A stretch of DNA of 64,000 bases from Chloroflexota bacterium (lineage in GTDB: Bacteria; Chloroflexota; Dormibacteria; Dormibacterales; Dormibacteraceae). Each line of letters begins with the position of its first letter. The stretch's first letter is position 1. Location: positions 54,838 to 118,837 of the forward strand of contig VBDR01000031.1 in NCBI GenBank assembly GCA_005882135.1, read 5' to 3'. Made by a program: the position numbers and the translations under genes. Below are positions 55,196 through 63,721 of the stretch, one piece after another. The notes below the pieces were generated by a model, which was not told the DNA's origin, did not search any database, and saw nothing but the letters and a program-made list of their open reading frames with translations.

Positions 55196-57703
55196 GTGAT
55201 TCCCGCCGGGCGCGCGCAGGGCGCACTTTCAACAATCACGCCGGTGATGAGGCAGTACCGGGACGCCAAAGAGAAACACCCCGACGGGATCCTCCTCTTC
55301 AGGCTCGGCGACTTCTACGAGATTTTTTTCGATGACGCCAAGCTCGCGGCGCCGATCATGGGCGTGCAGCTCACGTCGCGGCCTCTGGGCAAGTCAGGCC
55401 GGGCGCCGATGTGCGGCGTCCCGCACCACGCGTGGCAGGCATACGTAGGCAAGCTGCTTCATGCGGGTCACAAGGTTGTCATTTGCGACCAGATCGAGGC
55501 TGCGAGCAAGAACAAGATCGTCCGCCGCGACGTGACCCGCGTCCTGACGCCGGGCACCGTGGTCGAAGACGCGTACCTGGAGCCCTCTCGGCACAACTAC
55601 CTGGTCGCCGCGTGGAGCCGAGGCCTCGAGGCGGGCATCGCCGCCTGCGAGGTGTCCACCGGCGAGCTCTTGCTGTGCCAGCTTCCCAGGGACAGGCTCC
55701 AGTCGGAGCTCGAACGGCTTGCGCCGGCCGAGCTGCTCTCGCCTCCTGAGATCGAGGAGTACAGGTTCGACCCTGTGCGCGGCCAGCAGAGGCTGAAGGA
55801 CATCCTTGGGATTGCCTATCCCGCCTCAGTCGGTGCGCAGGACGCGCCGCTGGCGGTCGGCGCCGTGGGGGTCGTGCTGGACTATCTGAAGCAGAACCAG
55901 ACGAAAGTCGCCCCGGGCTCCTTCACGGTGCGGACCTACTCGCCCGACGCCACGATGCCACTCGACGCAGCCACAGTGCGCAACCTGGAGTTGCCGTCGC
56001 TGGTCCAACTGATCGACCGGACCTCCACACCCGTCGGCGCACGGCAGCTGGGCGCATGGCTGGGGGCTCCGCTGCGCGACGCCGAGTCGATCGAGCTGCG
56101 CCTGGCCGCCGTCGACGAGCTGGTCGATGCGCCGGCACTCCAGGACCGCCTCCGGGACGTGCTCAAGCCGGTCGGCGATCTGGAGCGGCTCGTCACGCGC
56201 GCGGCTCAGGGCCACGCGACGGCGCGTGAGCTCGTGGGGCTGCGCCGGTCGCTCGAGGCCATCCCCGCCGTCCAGGAGGCGCTGGCGGCGTGCTCGGCTC
56301 TGGTCACGCGAGAGCTCGCGGGCCACGTCAGCACCGCACCGGAGCTGGCGAGCACGCTGGCTCGGGCGCTGGTCGAGGATCCTCCCCCGACTCTCCGCCA
56401 GGGCGGTGTCATCCGGCACGGCTATGACGCAGACCTGGACGAGATCTCCGACGCTTCGCGCGGAGCGCGCGATTGGATCGCGAAGCTGGAAGCGACCGAG
56501 AGGCGGCGCAGCGGCATCCGCTCGCTGAAAGTCGGCTTCAACAAGGTCTTCGGCTATTACATCGAGGTCAGCCACGCCAACACCGCGCATCTGCCTGACG
56601 ACTACGTCCGCAAGCAGACGCTCACCGGAGGCGAGCGCTACATCACGCCGGACCTGAAGCAAAGAGAAGCGATCGTGCTCAGCGCGCAGGAGCGCATCGC
56701 CGCGCGAGAGCTCGAGATCCTGCACGATCTCGGCACCGCCGTGACGGAGGCCGCGCCGGCGCTCCGCGCGAGCGCGCACGCGATCGGGATGGTCGATGCC
56801 CTGCTCAGCCTCGCGGTGGCAGCGGCAGAGCATGGTTGGCGCCGGCCGGAGGTCAACGCAGGGCTTCAGCTGAGCATCAAAGGCGGCCGGCATCCGCTGG
56901 TCGAGCGCGGTTTGCCGGCAGGCGTGTTCGTCGCCAATGACCTCGAGCTCGACCCTGACGCGGCACAGATCGTGATCCTTACCGGTCCCAACATGGCCGG
57001 CAAGTCGACCTACCTCAGGCAGGCGGCGATGATCGTGCTCCTGGCCCAGTGCGGCAGCTTCGTGCCCGCAGAGCGCGCCCGGATAGGACTTGCCGACCGC
57101 GTGTTCACGCGGGTGGGCGCGCACGATGACATCAGCGCCGGCATGTCGACTTTCATGGTCGAGATGACAGAGACCGCCTACATCCTCAACCACGCCACGC
57201 GTTCCTCGCTCGTGATCTTCGACGAGGTGGGGAGGGGGACCTCGACTTATGACGGGGTATCGATCGCCCAAGCCGTGGTCGAGCATTTGCATGACGCGCC
57301 CAGGCTGGGCTGCCGCACACTCTTCGCCACCCACTACCACGAGCTCACCGCGCTCGCCGAGAGGCTGCCGCGAGTGCGCAACCAGCGCGTCGAGGTGCTC
57401 GAGGAAGGCGACAGCGTGCGATTTCTGCACCGGGTCGTGCCAGGCGGGGCGGACCGCTCGTACGGGATTCACGTCGCGGCCGTCGCGGGGCTGCCGTCTG
57501 GCGTCATCGCGCGCGCCCGCGATGTGCTCGGTGAGCTGGAACGGCAGCGGCCGCTGGAGCCGCCGGATGTGCAGCTCGGCCTTCCGATCGAGATGTCGCC
57601 CGATTCCGTGCGCAAGGAGCTGGAGGAGATCGACCCCGCGTCCCTGAGCCCGCTCGAAGCTCTGCAAAAGCTTTATCAGCTGCGCGCGAAGCTGACCCCA
57701 TGA
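55196..57703 (+). CDS. mutS: DNA mismatch repair protein MutS
   Basis: Mismatch-recognition ATPase of 835 residues. The mismatch-binding GDFYEIFF motif is near residue 40, and Walker A TGPNMAGKST is near 595, followed by FMVEMTETAYIL and DEVGRGTSTYDG. The GTG at 55196 makes the first 14 or so residues (IPAGRAQGALST) a translation of repeat C2. Normal MutS starts near TPVMRQY, so GTG 55244 or ATG 55247 are alternatives. The stop overlaps mutL (ATGA). Confidence 0.95.
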   Translation: MIPAGRAQGALSTITPVMRQYRDAKEKHPDGILLFRLGDFYEIFFDDAKLAAPIMGVQLTSRPLGKSGRAPMCGVPHHAWQAYVGKLLHAGHKVVICDQIEAASKNKIVRRDVTRVLTPGTVVEDAYLEPSRHNYLVAAWSRGLEAGIAACEVSTGELLLCQLPRDRLQSELERLAPAELLSPPEIEEYRFDPVRGQQRLKDILGIAYPASVGAQDAPLAVGAVGVVLDYLKQNQTKVAPGSFTVRTYSPDATMPLDAATVRNLELPSLVQLIDRTSTPVGARQLGAWLGAPLRDAESIELRLAAVDELVDAPALQDRLRDVLKPVGDLERLVTRAAQGHATARELVGLRRSLEAIPAVQEALAACSALVTRELAGHVSTAPELASTLARALVEDPPPTLRQGGVIRHGYDADLDEISDASRGARDWIAKLEATERRRSGIRSLKVGFNKVFGYYIEVSHANTAHLPDDYVRKQTLTGGERYITPDLKQREAIVLSAQERIAARELEILHDLGTAVTEAAPALRASAHAIGMVDALLSLAVAAAEHGWRRPEVNAGLQLSIKGGRHPLVERGLPAGVFVANDLELDPDAAQIVILTGPNMAGKSTYLRQAAMIVLLAQCGSFVPAERARIGLADRVFTRVGAHDDISAGMSTFMVEMTETAYILNHATRSSLVIFDEVGRGTSTYDGVSIAQAVVEHLHDAPRLGCRTLFATHYHELTALAERLPRVRNQRVEVLEEGDSVRFLHRVVPGGADRSYGIHVAAVAGLPSGVIARARDVLGELERQRPLEPPDVQLGLPIEMSPDSVRKELEEIDPASLSPLEALQKLYQLRAKLTP
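55203..55230 (+). repeat. Family C repeat (C2)
   Basis: Shares its first 22 bases exactly with C1 (35601) and with the inverse of 62955-62976, and the following CACTT...AACAA resembles the hflX repeat unit. It overlaps the 5' end of mutS. Confidence 0.75.
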
Positions 57704-59349
57704 TCCAGATGCTTCCGCCCGAGGTCGCCGATGCGATCGCTGCCGGCGAGGTGATCGAGCGCCCCGCCTCGGTGGTCAAAGAGCTGGTCGAGAACGCTCT
57801 CGATGCGGGAGCCCTGCGGGTCAGCATCGACGTCCGGGGAGCTGGCAAGACCTCGATCAGGGTCAGCGACGACGGTGCCGGCATTCCAGCCGATCAGCTG
57901 GTGCTCGCGTTCGTGCGCCACACCACCAGCAAGCTGACGAAAATCGCCGACCTGCTCGCGATCCAGTCATTCGGCTTTCGCGGTGAGGCGCTGGCGAGCA
58001 TCGCGGCGGTCGCCGATGTCGAGTGCGCCAGCGGCGGCGCCACGGTGCGCATCCGTGCGGGCGAGATCGTCGAGCAGGGCGCCGGACCCCTGCTGCCGGG
58101 CGTGGTCATTGAGGTGAGGGACCTCTTCGCAAACGTTCCGGCGCGGCTGAAGTTCCTGAAGAGCGACGCCACCGAGGTGGCTGCGATCAAGGAGGTGGTG
58201 AGCGCTTTCGCGTTGCTTCATCCTCATGTCCGGTTTCACCTCACGATTGACAGCCGCGCCGCAGTGAGCAGCGGCGGAGACGGTGATCGGAGGCGCGCGA
58301 TCGCGGCCGTTTACGGTCCGCCCGTCGCCGCCGAGATGCTCGAGATGATCGGGATGCCGCTTATCGCCGGCATGGTCAGCCAACCGCGGCTGAGCCGCGG
58401 CAGCCGCGATGGCATGGTGGTCGCCGTCAACGGCAGGCCGATCAGCGCCCGATCGCTCGTGTACGCGCTCGAAGAGTGCTACCAGGGCAGGTTGGAGCGC
58501 GGCCGGCACCCACTCGCCGTGATCGACGTCGGCATCGATCCGGAGCTCGTCGATGTGAACGTCCATCCGGCGAAGCGAGAAGTGAGATTTCGGGATGAGG
58601 GCGCTGTCTTCGCCGCGTTGCAGCGCGCTGTCCGATCGGCGCTGGATGGAAGCGATCCGTTCCGCTACCGCCCGATCGACGAGACCGCGGTCGCCGGCGC
58701 CGTGATTTCCGGGCCTCAGCTGACAATGCATCAGGCGCCGGCCGCCGTGGCATCGGCCGAGACGAACGGGCACCCGCCCAACGCGGTGCTGCGCCCGATC
58801 GGCCAGGCGGGACCCGGATACCTGGTCGCCGAGGGCCCGCACGGCCTGGTCCTGGTCGACCAGCATGCGGCGCACGAGAGGGTTCTCTACAACCGGCTGC
58901 TCGATCGCCTCCGCAACGGTCGGGGGGCCAGCCAACCGCTGCTGATTCCGCAGGCGGTAGACGTCGATCCGGGCCTGATCGCGGCGGCCGCGGACCATCG
59001 CGCGGAGCTGGCCAACCTCGGTCTCGAGTATGAGGAGTTCGGGCCTCGGAGCCTGCGCATCACGGCCGTGCCCACCGAGCTGCCGTCCGGGCGCGCGACC
59101 GCGGCCATCCAGGAGACGCTCGCTGCGCTCGCCGAGAATCGCGGCGATGGTGCGATCCAAAAGGCTGCCGCCGCGCTCGCGTGCCATTCGGCGGTGAGGT
59201 TCGGCGACGTACTCGACGTCGCCGAGCAGCGCCGGTTGCTGGCCGACCTCGAGGCGGCTGAGGAATCGATCACGTGTCCGCACGGCCGTCCCACCCGCCT
59301 TCTGGTCGAGTGGCAGGAGCTGACCCGCCACTTCCGGAGAAACTACTGA
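57700..59349 (+). CDS. mutL: DNA mismatch repair protein MutL
   Basis: GHKL ATPase linking MutS to downstream repair, 549 residues. N-terminal ATP site: VVKELVENALDAG, SDDGAGI and GFRGEALASI. The C-terminal endonuclease-type motifs are DQHAAHERVLYN (usual DQHA-x2-E-x4-E; the last Glu is Asn here), ACHSAVRFGD and CPHGRP, a zinc-site pattern of nicking MutL proteins. Cleavage activity is therefore probable but the altered residue is notable. Co-translated with mutS. Confidence 0.95.
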   Translation: MIQMLPPEVADAIAAGEVIERPASVVKELVENALDAGALRVSIDVRGAGKTSIRVSDDGAGIPADQLVLAFVRHTTSKLTKIADLLAIQSFGFRGEALASIAAVADVECASGGATVRIRAGEIVEQGAGPLLPGVVIEVRDLFANVPARLKFLKSDATEVAAIKEVVSAFALLHPHVRFHLTIDSRAAVSSGGDGDRRRAIAAVYGPPVAAEMLEMIGMPLIAGMVSQPRLSRGSRDGMVVAVNGRPISARSLVYALEECYQGRLERGRHPLAVIDVGIDPELVDVNVHPAKREVRFRDEGAVFAALQRAVRSALDGSDPFRYRPIDETAVAGAVISGPQLTMHQAPAAVASAETNGHPPNAVLRPIGQAGPGYLVAEGPHGLVLVDQHAAHERVLYNRLLDRLRNGRGASQPLLIPQAVDVDPGLIAAAADHRAELANLGLEYEEFGPRSLRITAVPTELPSGRATAAIQETLAALAENRGDGAIQKAAAALACHSAVRFGDVLDVAEQRRLLADLEAAEESITCPHGRPTRLLVEWQELTRHFRRNY

Positions 59350-59387
59350 GGCCCCCACCCCTGCCCCCTCCCCTTGAATGGGGAGGG
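59350..59387 (+). repeat. Family A repeat (A9)
   Basis: CCCTCCCC-TTGAA-TGGGGAGGG palindrome in the mutL-miaA gap, preceded by a C-rich tract in place of the second hairpin. It ends 11 bases before the miaA ATG. Confidence 0.75.
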
Positions 59388-59398
59388 CTTGCGCAACG

Positions 59399-60409
59399 AT
59401 GACCGCTATCCCGGTCGTCGTCGGACCCACCGGGATCGGGAAATCGCAGCTCGCCTTCGAGCTCGCGCTGCGGCTCGACGGAGAGATCGTGGTCGCCGAC
59501 TCGCGGCAGGTCTATCAACGCCTCGACATCGCGACCAACAAGCCCAGCGACGAGCAGAGACGGCGCGTGCGGTATCACATGATCGACTTCGTCGACCCGG
59601 CCTCCGATTTCAATGCCGCCCAGTACGTGGTCGGGGCGCGCGCTGCCATCGACGACATCACCTCTCGAGGCAAGCTCCCGATCGTCGAGGGTGGGACGAT
59701 GCTTTACGTCGATGCCGTCTGCGACGGATTCAGCCTGACCGGCATCCCGCCCAACCCCGCGCTCAGATCTGAGCTCGCGCGGCTCGACGTGCGGTCCCTC
59801 CGAGAACGGCTGCTGGGCATCGACCCGGAACCAGGAGTCGACCTCAAGAATCCCGTGCGGATGATCCGCGCGGTCGAGATCCTCGAGGCGGCCGGGCCGC
59901 CCCTGAGCGTCCTGAGGACGCGCACACCGCCTTCCTGGCAGGCTCTGCGCATCGGGCTCGTCGCCGATCTGTCGGTGATCGACCGCCGCCTCGACGAACG
60001 AAGCCGGCGCCAGGTCGAGCGAGGCCTGGTGGCCGAGACGCAATCCGCGCTCGACGCAGGAGTCTCGCCGGCGGCCCCGGTCCTGACCGGGATCGGCTAC
60101 GCGGAAGCCCTGTCACACCTTCGCGGCGAGCTCACGCTCGACGAGCTTCCGGTCGTCATGGCCCGGTCCAACCGCCGCTACGCGCGCCGGCAGCTGCGAT
60201 GGTGGCGTCGCGACGAGCGCGTGCGCTGGTTCGAGATCGAGCCCGATCCGCTCGCAGGTATCCTCAGCTACGTGGAGAACCCTCCGGCCCCTCCGGCCCT
60301 CAGCCCCTCCGGCCCTCAGCCCCTCCGGCCCTTCGCGCCACCTCCCCATGAATGGGGAGGACAAGGCCACCTCCCCATAAATGGGGAGGACAAGGCCACC
60401 TCGCCATAG
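59399..60409 (+). CDS. miaA: tRNA dimethylallyltransferase MiaA with repeat-encoded tail
   Basis: Isopentenylates A37 of tRNA, the substrate made for MiaB encoded upstream. The P-loop VVVGPTGIGKSQLA, DSRQVYQRLDIATNKP, HHM-like YHMIDF and the RYARRQLRWWRR segment are present. The enzyme proper ends near LSYVEN (about residue 294). About 40 further residues are translated repeat A10 (PPALSPSGPQPLRPF, HEWGGQGHLPINGED). ATG 59399. Total 336 residues. Confidence 0.93.
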   Translation: MTAIPVVVGPTGIGKSQLAFELALRLDGEIVVADSRQVYQRLDIATNKPSDEQRRRVRYHMIDFVDPASDFNAAQYVVGARAAIDDITSRGKLPIVEGGTMLYVDAVCDGFSLTGIPPNPALRSELARLDVRSLRERLLGIDPEPGVDLKNPVRMIRAVEILEAAGPPLSVLRTRTPPSWQALRIGLVADLSVIDRRLDERSRRQVERGLVAETQSALDAGVSPAAPVLTGIGYAEALSHLRGELTLDELPVVMARSNRRYARRQLRWWRRDERVRWFEIEPDPLAGILSYVENPPAPPALSPSGPQPLRPFAPPPHEWGGQGHLPINGEDKATSP

Positions 60410-60420
60410 GTGGGGAGGAG
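60281..60420 (-). repeat. Family A repeat cluster with tandem arm (A10)
   Basis: The most complex copy: three near-identical 16-bp units CCCCTCCGGCCCTCAG, then three successive palindromes with loops TGAA, TAAA and a degenerate third (CCTCGCCATAGGTGGGGAGG). It is read through as the MiaA tail, and its last palindrome contains the miaA stop and the GTG start of the next gene. Confidence 0.88.
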
Positions 60421-61588
60421 CAAAACCGCGGCCGGCGCCAAGCGACTGGGACGTATCCCGCCCTACCTCTTCGCCGAGATCGATCGCAAGGTGCAGGCCA
60501 AGAAGAAAGCCGGCGTGGACGTCATCTCGCTTGGTATCGGCGACCCTGACCTGCCGACGCCCGGGCGGATCGTCAGCGTGCTTCAGGAGGCCGCGTCTGA
60601 CCCGTCCAACCATCGCTATCCGTCGTACTTCGGCCTCAGCGAGCTGCGCGAAGCGATCTCGCGCTGGTACCGGGAGCGCTCGGGCGTGGAGCTCGACCCC
60701 GACACCGAGATCTTGCCCACGCTCGGCTCCAAGGATGGCATCAGCCACGCGCCGCTCGCGCTCGTCGACCCTGGCGACGTCGTGCTTGCCCCCGATCCCG
60801 GCTACACGGTGTACGTGACGGGCGCGATCATGGCCGGCGCCGACCCGCATGTGATGCCTCTGACCGCGGCCAACCACTGGCTGCCAGACCTCGACGCGAT
60901 TCCAGAGGACGTGGCGCGGCGAGCGCGGCTGATGTGGCTCAACTATCCGAACAACCCGACCGCCGCGACCGCCGACCGCGATTTCCTCGAGCGCGCGGTG
61001 GACTTTTGCCGGCGCAACGATATCGTCCTGTGCCACGACGCGCCTTACTCGGAGATCGCATTCGACGGCTACCGGCCGCTCACGCTCTTCGAGATTCCAG
61101 GCGCCAAGGAAATCGGCCTTGAATTTCATTCCCTCTCGAAGACCTACAACATGACCGGCTGGCGCATCGGCTGGGTCTGCGGCCGAGCGGACCTTGTCAA
61201 CCTGATCGGTCAGCTGAAGACCAACATCGACTCCGGCGTCTTCCAGGCGGTGCAGTGGGCGGCCATTGAGGCCATGAACGGGGGAGAGGAGGAGACGCGG
61301 GCGGCCTGCGCGGTCTACGCGCGCCGGCACCAGCTGGTCGCTGACACCCTCAACAAGCTGGGCTGGAACATCAAGCCGCCACGCGCGACCTTTTATGTAT
61401 GGGCTCCGGTGCCGGACGGGTATGACTCGATCGGCTTTGCAGGTCATGTGCTGGATGAGGTCGGCGTGAACATCACGCCGGGGGTTGGCTTCGGTCCTCA
61501 CGGCGAGGGCTATTTCCGGCTGTCGGTCACCGCACCGGATGCGCGTCTGGCGGAAGCCATGACGCGAATGGGAAAGCTCAAGCTCTGA
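60410..61588 (+). CDS. dapL: LL-diaminopimelate aminotransferase-like enzyme
   Basis: PLP-dependent class I/II aminotransferase (392 residues) with the DapL-type N-terminus RLGRIPPYLFAEID, LGIGDPDLPTP and HRYPSYFGLSELREAI. NYPNNPTAA, the PLP-Lys segment SLSKTYNMTGWRIGW and the distal Arg near YFRLSVT are present. Best call is LL-DAP aminotransferase, completing lysine/DAP synthesis with dapA, dapB and asd; another aminotransferase specificity is possible. The GTG follows the miaA TAG directly and lies in repeat A10. The stop overlaps hflX. Confidence 0.85.
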   Translation: MGRSKTAAGAKRLGRIPPYLFAEIDRKVQAKKKAGVDVISLGIGDPDLPTPGRIVSVLQEAASDPSNHRYPSYFGLSELREAISRWYRERSGVELDPDTEILPTLGSKDGISHAPLALVDPGDVVLAPDPGYTVYVTGAIMAGADPHVMPLTAANHWLPDLDAIPEDVARRARLMWLNYPNNPTAATADRDFLERAVDFCRRNDIVLCHDAPYSEIAFDGYRPLTLFEIPGAKEIGLEFHSLSKTYNMTGWRIGWVCGRADLVNLIGQLKTNIDSGVFQAVQWAAIEAMNGGEEETRAACAVYARRHQLVADTLNKLGWNIKPPRATFYVWAPVPDGYDSIGFAGHVLDEVGVNITPGVGFGPHGEGYFRLSVTAPDARLAEAMTRMGKLKL

Positions 61589-62985
61589 TCACGACCAGGA
61601 ACCCGCGGGAGCGGGCGTATCTCGTTGGCATTCTGCTCCCCGGCGCCACTTCGCAGGCAGTGAGCGAGCAGATGGCCGAGCTCGCCGACCTCACCCGCAC
61701 CGCGGGCGCGGAGGTCGTGGGCTCAGACGTGCAGCGGCGCCAGGAAGTCGACCCCGCGCATTTCATCGGCATGGGCAAAGTTGAGTCGCTGCGCGATCTG
61801 AAGGTCGAGGGCGAGTTCGACCTCGTCATCTGCAACGAAGATTTGAGCCCTCGCCAGCAGCGCAACCTCGAGCTGGCGCTCAAGGCTCGGGTGCTCGACC
61901 GGACGGAGATCATCCTCGAGATCTTTGCCCAGCACGCTCGCACCCATGAAGGCCGCCTGCAGGTGGAGGCCGCTCGGCTGCACCATCTCCTGCCGCGTCT
62001 GATCGGCGCCTACGCCTATGACCGGCAGGTCGGCGGCCGGCGGGGGGGAGTGGGGGCTCGCGGCGGCTTCGGCGAGCAGCAGATCGAGGTCGAGCGACGG
62101 CGCATCCGGAAGCGGATGCGCGACCTGGACCGCGAGATCGAGCAGGTGCGCACGCAGCGTCACCAGCAGCGGACCGGCCGCCGCCGGGCGGAGCTGGACA
62201 CGGCGGCGATCGTCGGTTACACCAACGCCGGCAAGTCGACGCTGCTCAACGTGCTGACGGGGGCGGGCGTGCGTGCCGAGCAGAGGCTGTTCGCGACCCT
62301 CGACCCGACGACGCGAAAGCTCGAGCTGCCGGCGGGCCGCGAGCTGCTGCTTACCGACACCGTCGGTTTCATCCAGAAGCTTCCCACCGACCTGGTCGCC
62401 GCCTTCCGGGCGACGCTGGAAGAGGTGACCGAGGCCGATGTGATCGTCCAGGTCCTCGACGTCAGCTCGCCGGCCGCCGGGGAGCAGGCGGAGACGGTGG
62501 AGCAGGTGCTGGCTGACCTCGGGGCCGCCGACAAACCGCGCATTGTCGCCTTGAACAAGGTCGACCTGCTCGGGCCGGCCTCCCGCCGCCGCGCGATCAG
62601 CGCACTATCGGAACGCTATCCCGCCGCGGTGCCGATCTCGGCCGTCAATCGGACCGGGCTCGGTGAGCTGCTCGGAGCGCTCGACCGCGCCAGCCGTCTG
62701 GACGCGGTCGCGCTCGAGATCCTGGTTCCATACGGCCGCGAGGGCGTCCTTGCCGAGCTGCGCAAGCTCGGTGGGGTGGACCGAACCGAGTACGTCGAGG
62801 GCGGCACACTGGCCTGGGGCTGGGCGCCGCGCCACGCCGCCCGGCGATTCGAGACCTTTCGTGTTCCGGAAGCGCGCGCGCTTGTTCAGGAAGTGCGCCC
62901 CGCGCGCCCGCTTGTTCAGGAAGTACGCCCTGCGCGCGCGCTTGTTCAGGAGGTGCGCCCTGCGCGCGCCCGGCGGCGGCGCTAA
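61585..62985 (+). CDS. hflX: Ribosome-associated GTPase HflX, CTG/ATC start and repeat tail
   Basis: GTPase that binds 50S subunits and splits stalled ribosomes. The N-terminal HflX domain shows FIGMGKVESLRDL and NEDLSPRQQRNLE; the G domain shows GYTNAGKSTLLNVL, DTVGFI and NKVD. The first canonical start (GTG 61660) would drop RERAYLVGILLPG, a conserved family N-terminus. The open frame reaches CTG 61585 (CTGA overlap with dapL) or ATC 61588. The C-terminus carries three exact 10-residue repeats (LVQEVRPARx) from three 30-bp DNA units. 466 residues from CTG. Confidence 0.91.
   Translation: MITTRNPRERAYLVGILLPGATSQAVSEQMAELADLTRTAGAEVVGSDVQRRQEVDPAHFIGMGKVESLRDLKVEGEFDLVICNEDLSPRQQRNLELALKARVLDRTEIILEIFAQHARTHEGRLQVEAARLHHLLPRLIGAYAYDRQVGGRRGGVGARGGFGEQQIEVERRRIRKRMRDLDREIEQVRTQRHQQRTGRRRAELDTAAIVGYTNAGKSTLLNVLTGAGVRAEQRLFATLDPTTRKLELPAGRELLLTDTVGFIQKLPTDLVAAFRATLEEVTEADVIVQVLDVSSPAAGEQAETVEQVLADLGAADKPRIVALNKVDLLGPASRRRAISALSERYPAAVPISAVNRTGLGELLGALDRASRLDAVALEILVPYGREGVLAELRKLGGVDRTEYVEGGTLAWGWAPRHAARRFETFRVPEARALVQEVRPARPLVQEVRPARALVQEVRPARARRRR
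62881..62970 (+). repeat. Three 30-bp tandem units at the hflX 3' end (family C)
   Basis: Three adjoining 30-bp units, each starting CTTGTTCAGGA and differing at a few positions, translate in frame to LVQEVRPARP, LVQEVRPARA, LVQEVRPARA. The end of unit three plus the next bases (62955-62976) is the exact inverse of the 22-bp core of C1 and C2. Confidence 0.9.
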
Positions 62986-63596
62986 CGGAAGAGCCTGATC
63001 ACACCTCGCACGATCCCGACCACGCTGACATTGGTGGTCACGATCGGTTCGTAAGCCGGGTTCTCGGCGATCAGCTTGACGTGCCCGTTGCTGCGCTCGA
63101 AGCGCTTGACGGTGGCGTCGCCGTCGACCAGGGCGACCACGATGGCGCCGTTGCTCGCCTCCTGCTGAGGCCGGACCAGGACCAGGTCGCCGTCGAAGAT
63201 GCCGGCGTTGATCATGCTGTCACCGCGCACCCGCAGCAGGAAATAGCCGTCCTTGGCCAGGTCCGGCGAGAGGAGCACGTGGTCCTCGATGTTCTGCTCG
63301 GCCAGGATCGGGCTGCCGGCGGCCACGTTGCCCACGACCGGCACCGAGACCGCGTTGCGCCGCTTCTGGTCGATATCGGCGTCGGCGACCAGCTGCACGG
63401 TGCGGGACTTGCTGGGGTCGCGCTTGATCAGGCCGCGCCGCTCGAGCTGGTTGAGGTGGTTGTGGACGGTCGAGCTCGAGCTCAGGCCGACCGCCTCGCC
63501 GATCTCGCGCACGCTGGGCGGGTAGTTGCGGACCTTGGTCACGTAGCGGATGTAGTCGAGGATCTTGGTCTGCCTGTCAGTCAGTTGATCGGTCAA
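62982..63596 (-). CDS. lexA: SOS repressor LexA
   Basis: Autocleaving repressor of the SOS regulon, 204 residues. The N-terminal winged helix (YPPSVREIGEAVGLSSSSTVHNHL) matches the Gram-positive type. The cleavage site is A93-G94 in VAAGSPI; the catalytic dyad is S127 (GDSMI) and K164 (DATVKRF). TTG start at 63596, with GGAGAAG about 9 bases upstream. Its promoter carries a LexA box (autoregulation). Its 3' end overlaps hflX by 4 bases, tail to tail. Confidence 0.96.
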   Translation of the reverse strand: MTDQLTDRQTKILDYIRYVTKVRNYPPSVREIGEAVGLSSSSTVHNHLNQLERRGLIKRDPSKSRTVQLVADADIDQKRRNAVSVPVVGNVAAGSPILAEQNIEDHVLLSPDLAKDGYFLLRVRGDSMINAGIFDGDLVLVRPQQEASNGAIVVALVDGDATVKRFERSNGHVKLIAENPAYEPIVTTNVSVVGIVRGVIRLFR

Positions 63597-63637
63597 TTCG
63601 TGTCTTCTCCAAATCGTGGTGGGGGACGTTGCAAGTC

Positions 63638-63666
63638 ATGCTAGCACTTCGGGTCTCCAAGCGCAA
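63638..63666 (-). promoter_or_regulatory. lexA promoter
   Basis: On the minus strand: TTGCGC (63666-63661), 17-base spacer, TAGCAT (63643-63638). A LexA box overlaps the -35 end. Confidence 0.6.
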
Positions 63667-63677
63667 ACCTTTGTTCG
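63664..63677 (-). promoter_or_regulatory. LexA box of lexA
   Basis: CAAACCTTTGTTCG on the plus strand, one mismatch from CGAAC-N4-GTTCG and of the same CAAAC form as the recA box. It overlaps the lexA -35. Confidence 0.7.
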
Positions 63678-63683
63678 CCTGAC

Positions 63684-63712
63684 TTGACACGCGAACGCAC
63701 GTTCGCTATGCT
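63684..63712 (+). promoter_or_regulatory. SOS promoter of the LysM gene
   Basis: TTGACA (63684-63689), 17-base spacer, TATGCT (63707-63712), then 9 bases to the ATG at 63722. It is the best promoter in the window and contains a perfect LexA box in the spacer. The expected transcript has a leader of only a few bases. Confidence 0.8.
63692..63705 (+). promoter_or_regulatory. Perfect LexA box of the LysM gene
   Basis: CGAACGCACGTTCG, an exact match to the Bacillus/actinobacterial SOS box CGAAC-N4-GTTCG, lying between -35 and -10. Confidence 0.85.
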
Positions 63713-63721
63713 CTCAAACGT

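Noticed and set aside
60281..60400. Possible CRISPR-like array
   Set aside because: Three 16-bp units adjoin with no spacers and are followed by palindromes. This is an expanded family A repeat, not a repeat-spacer array, and no cas gene is present.
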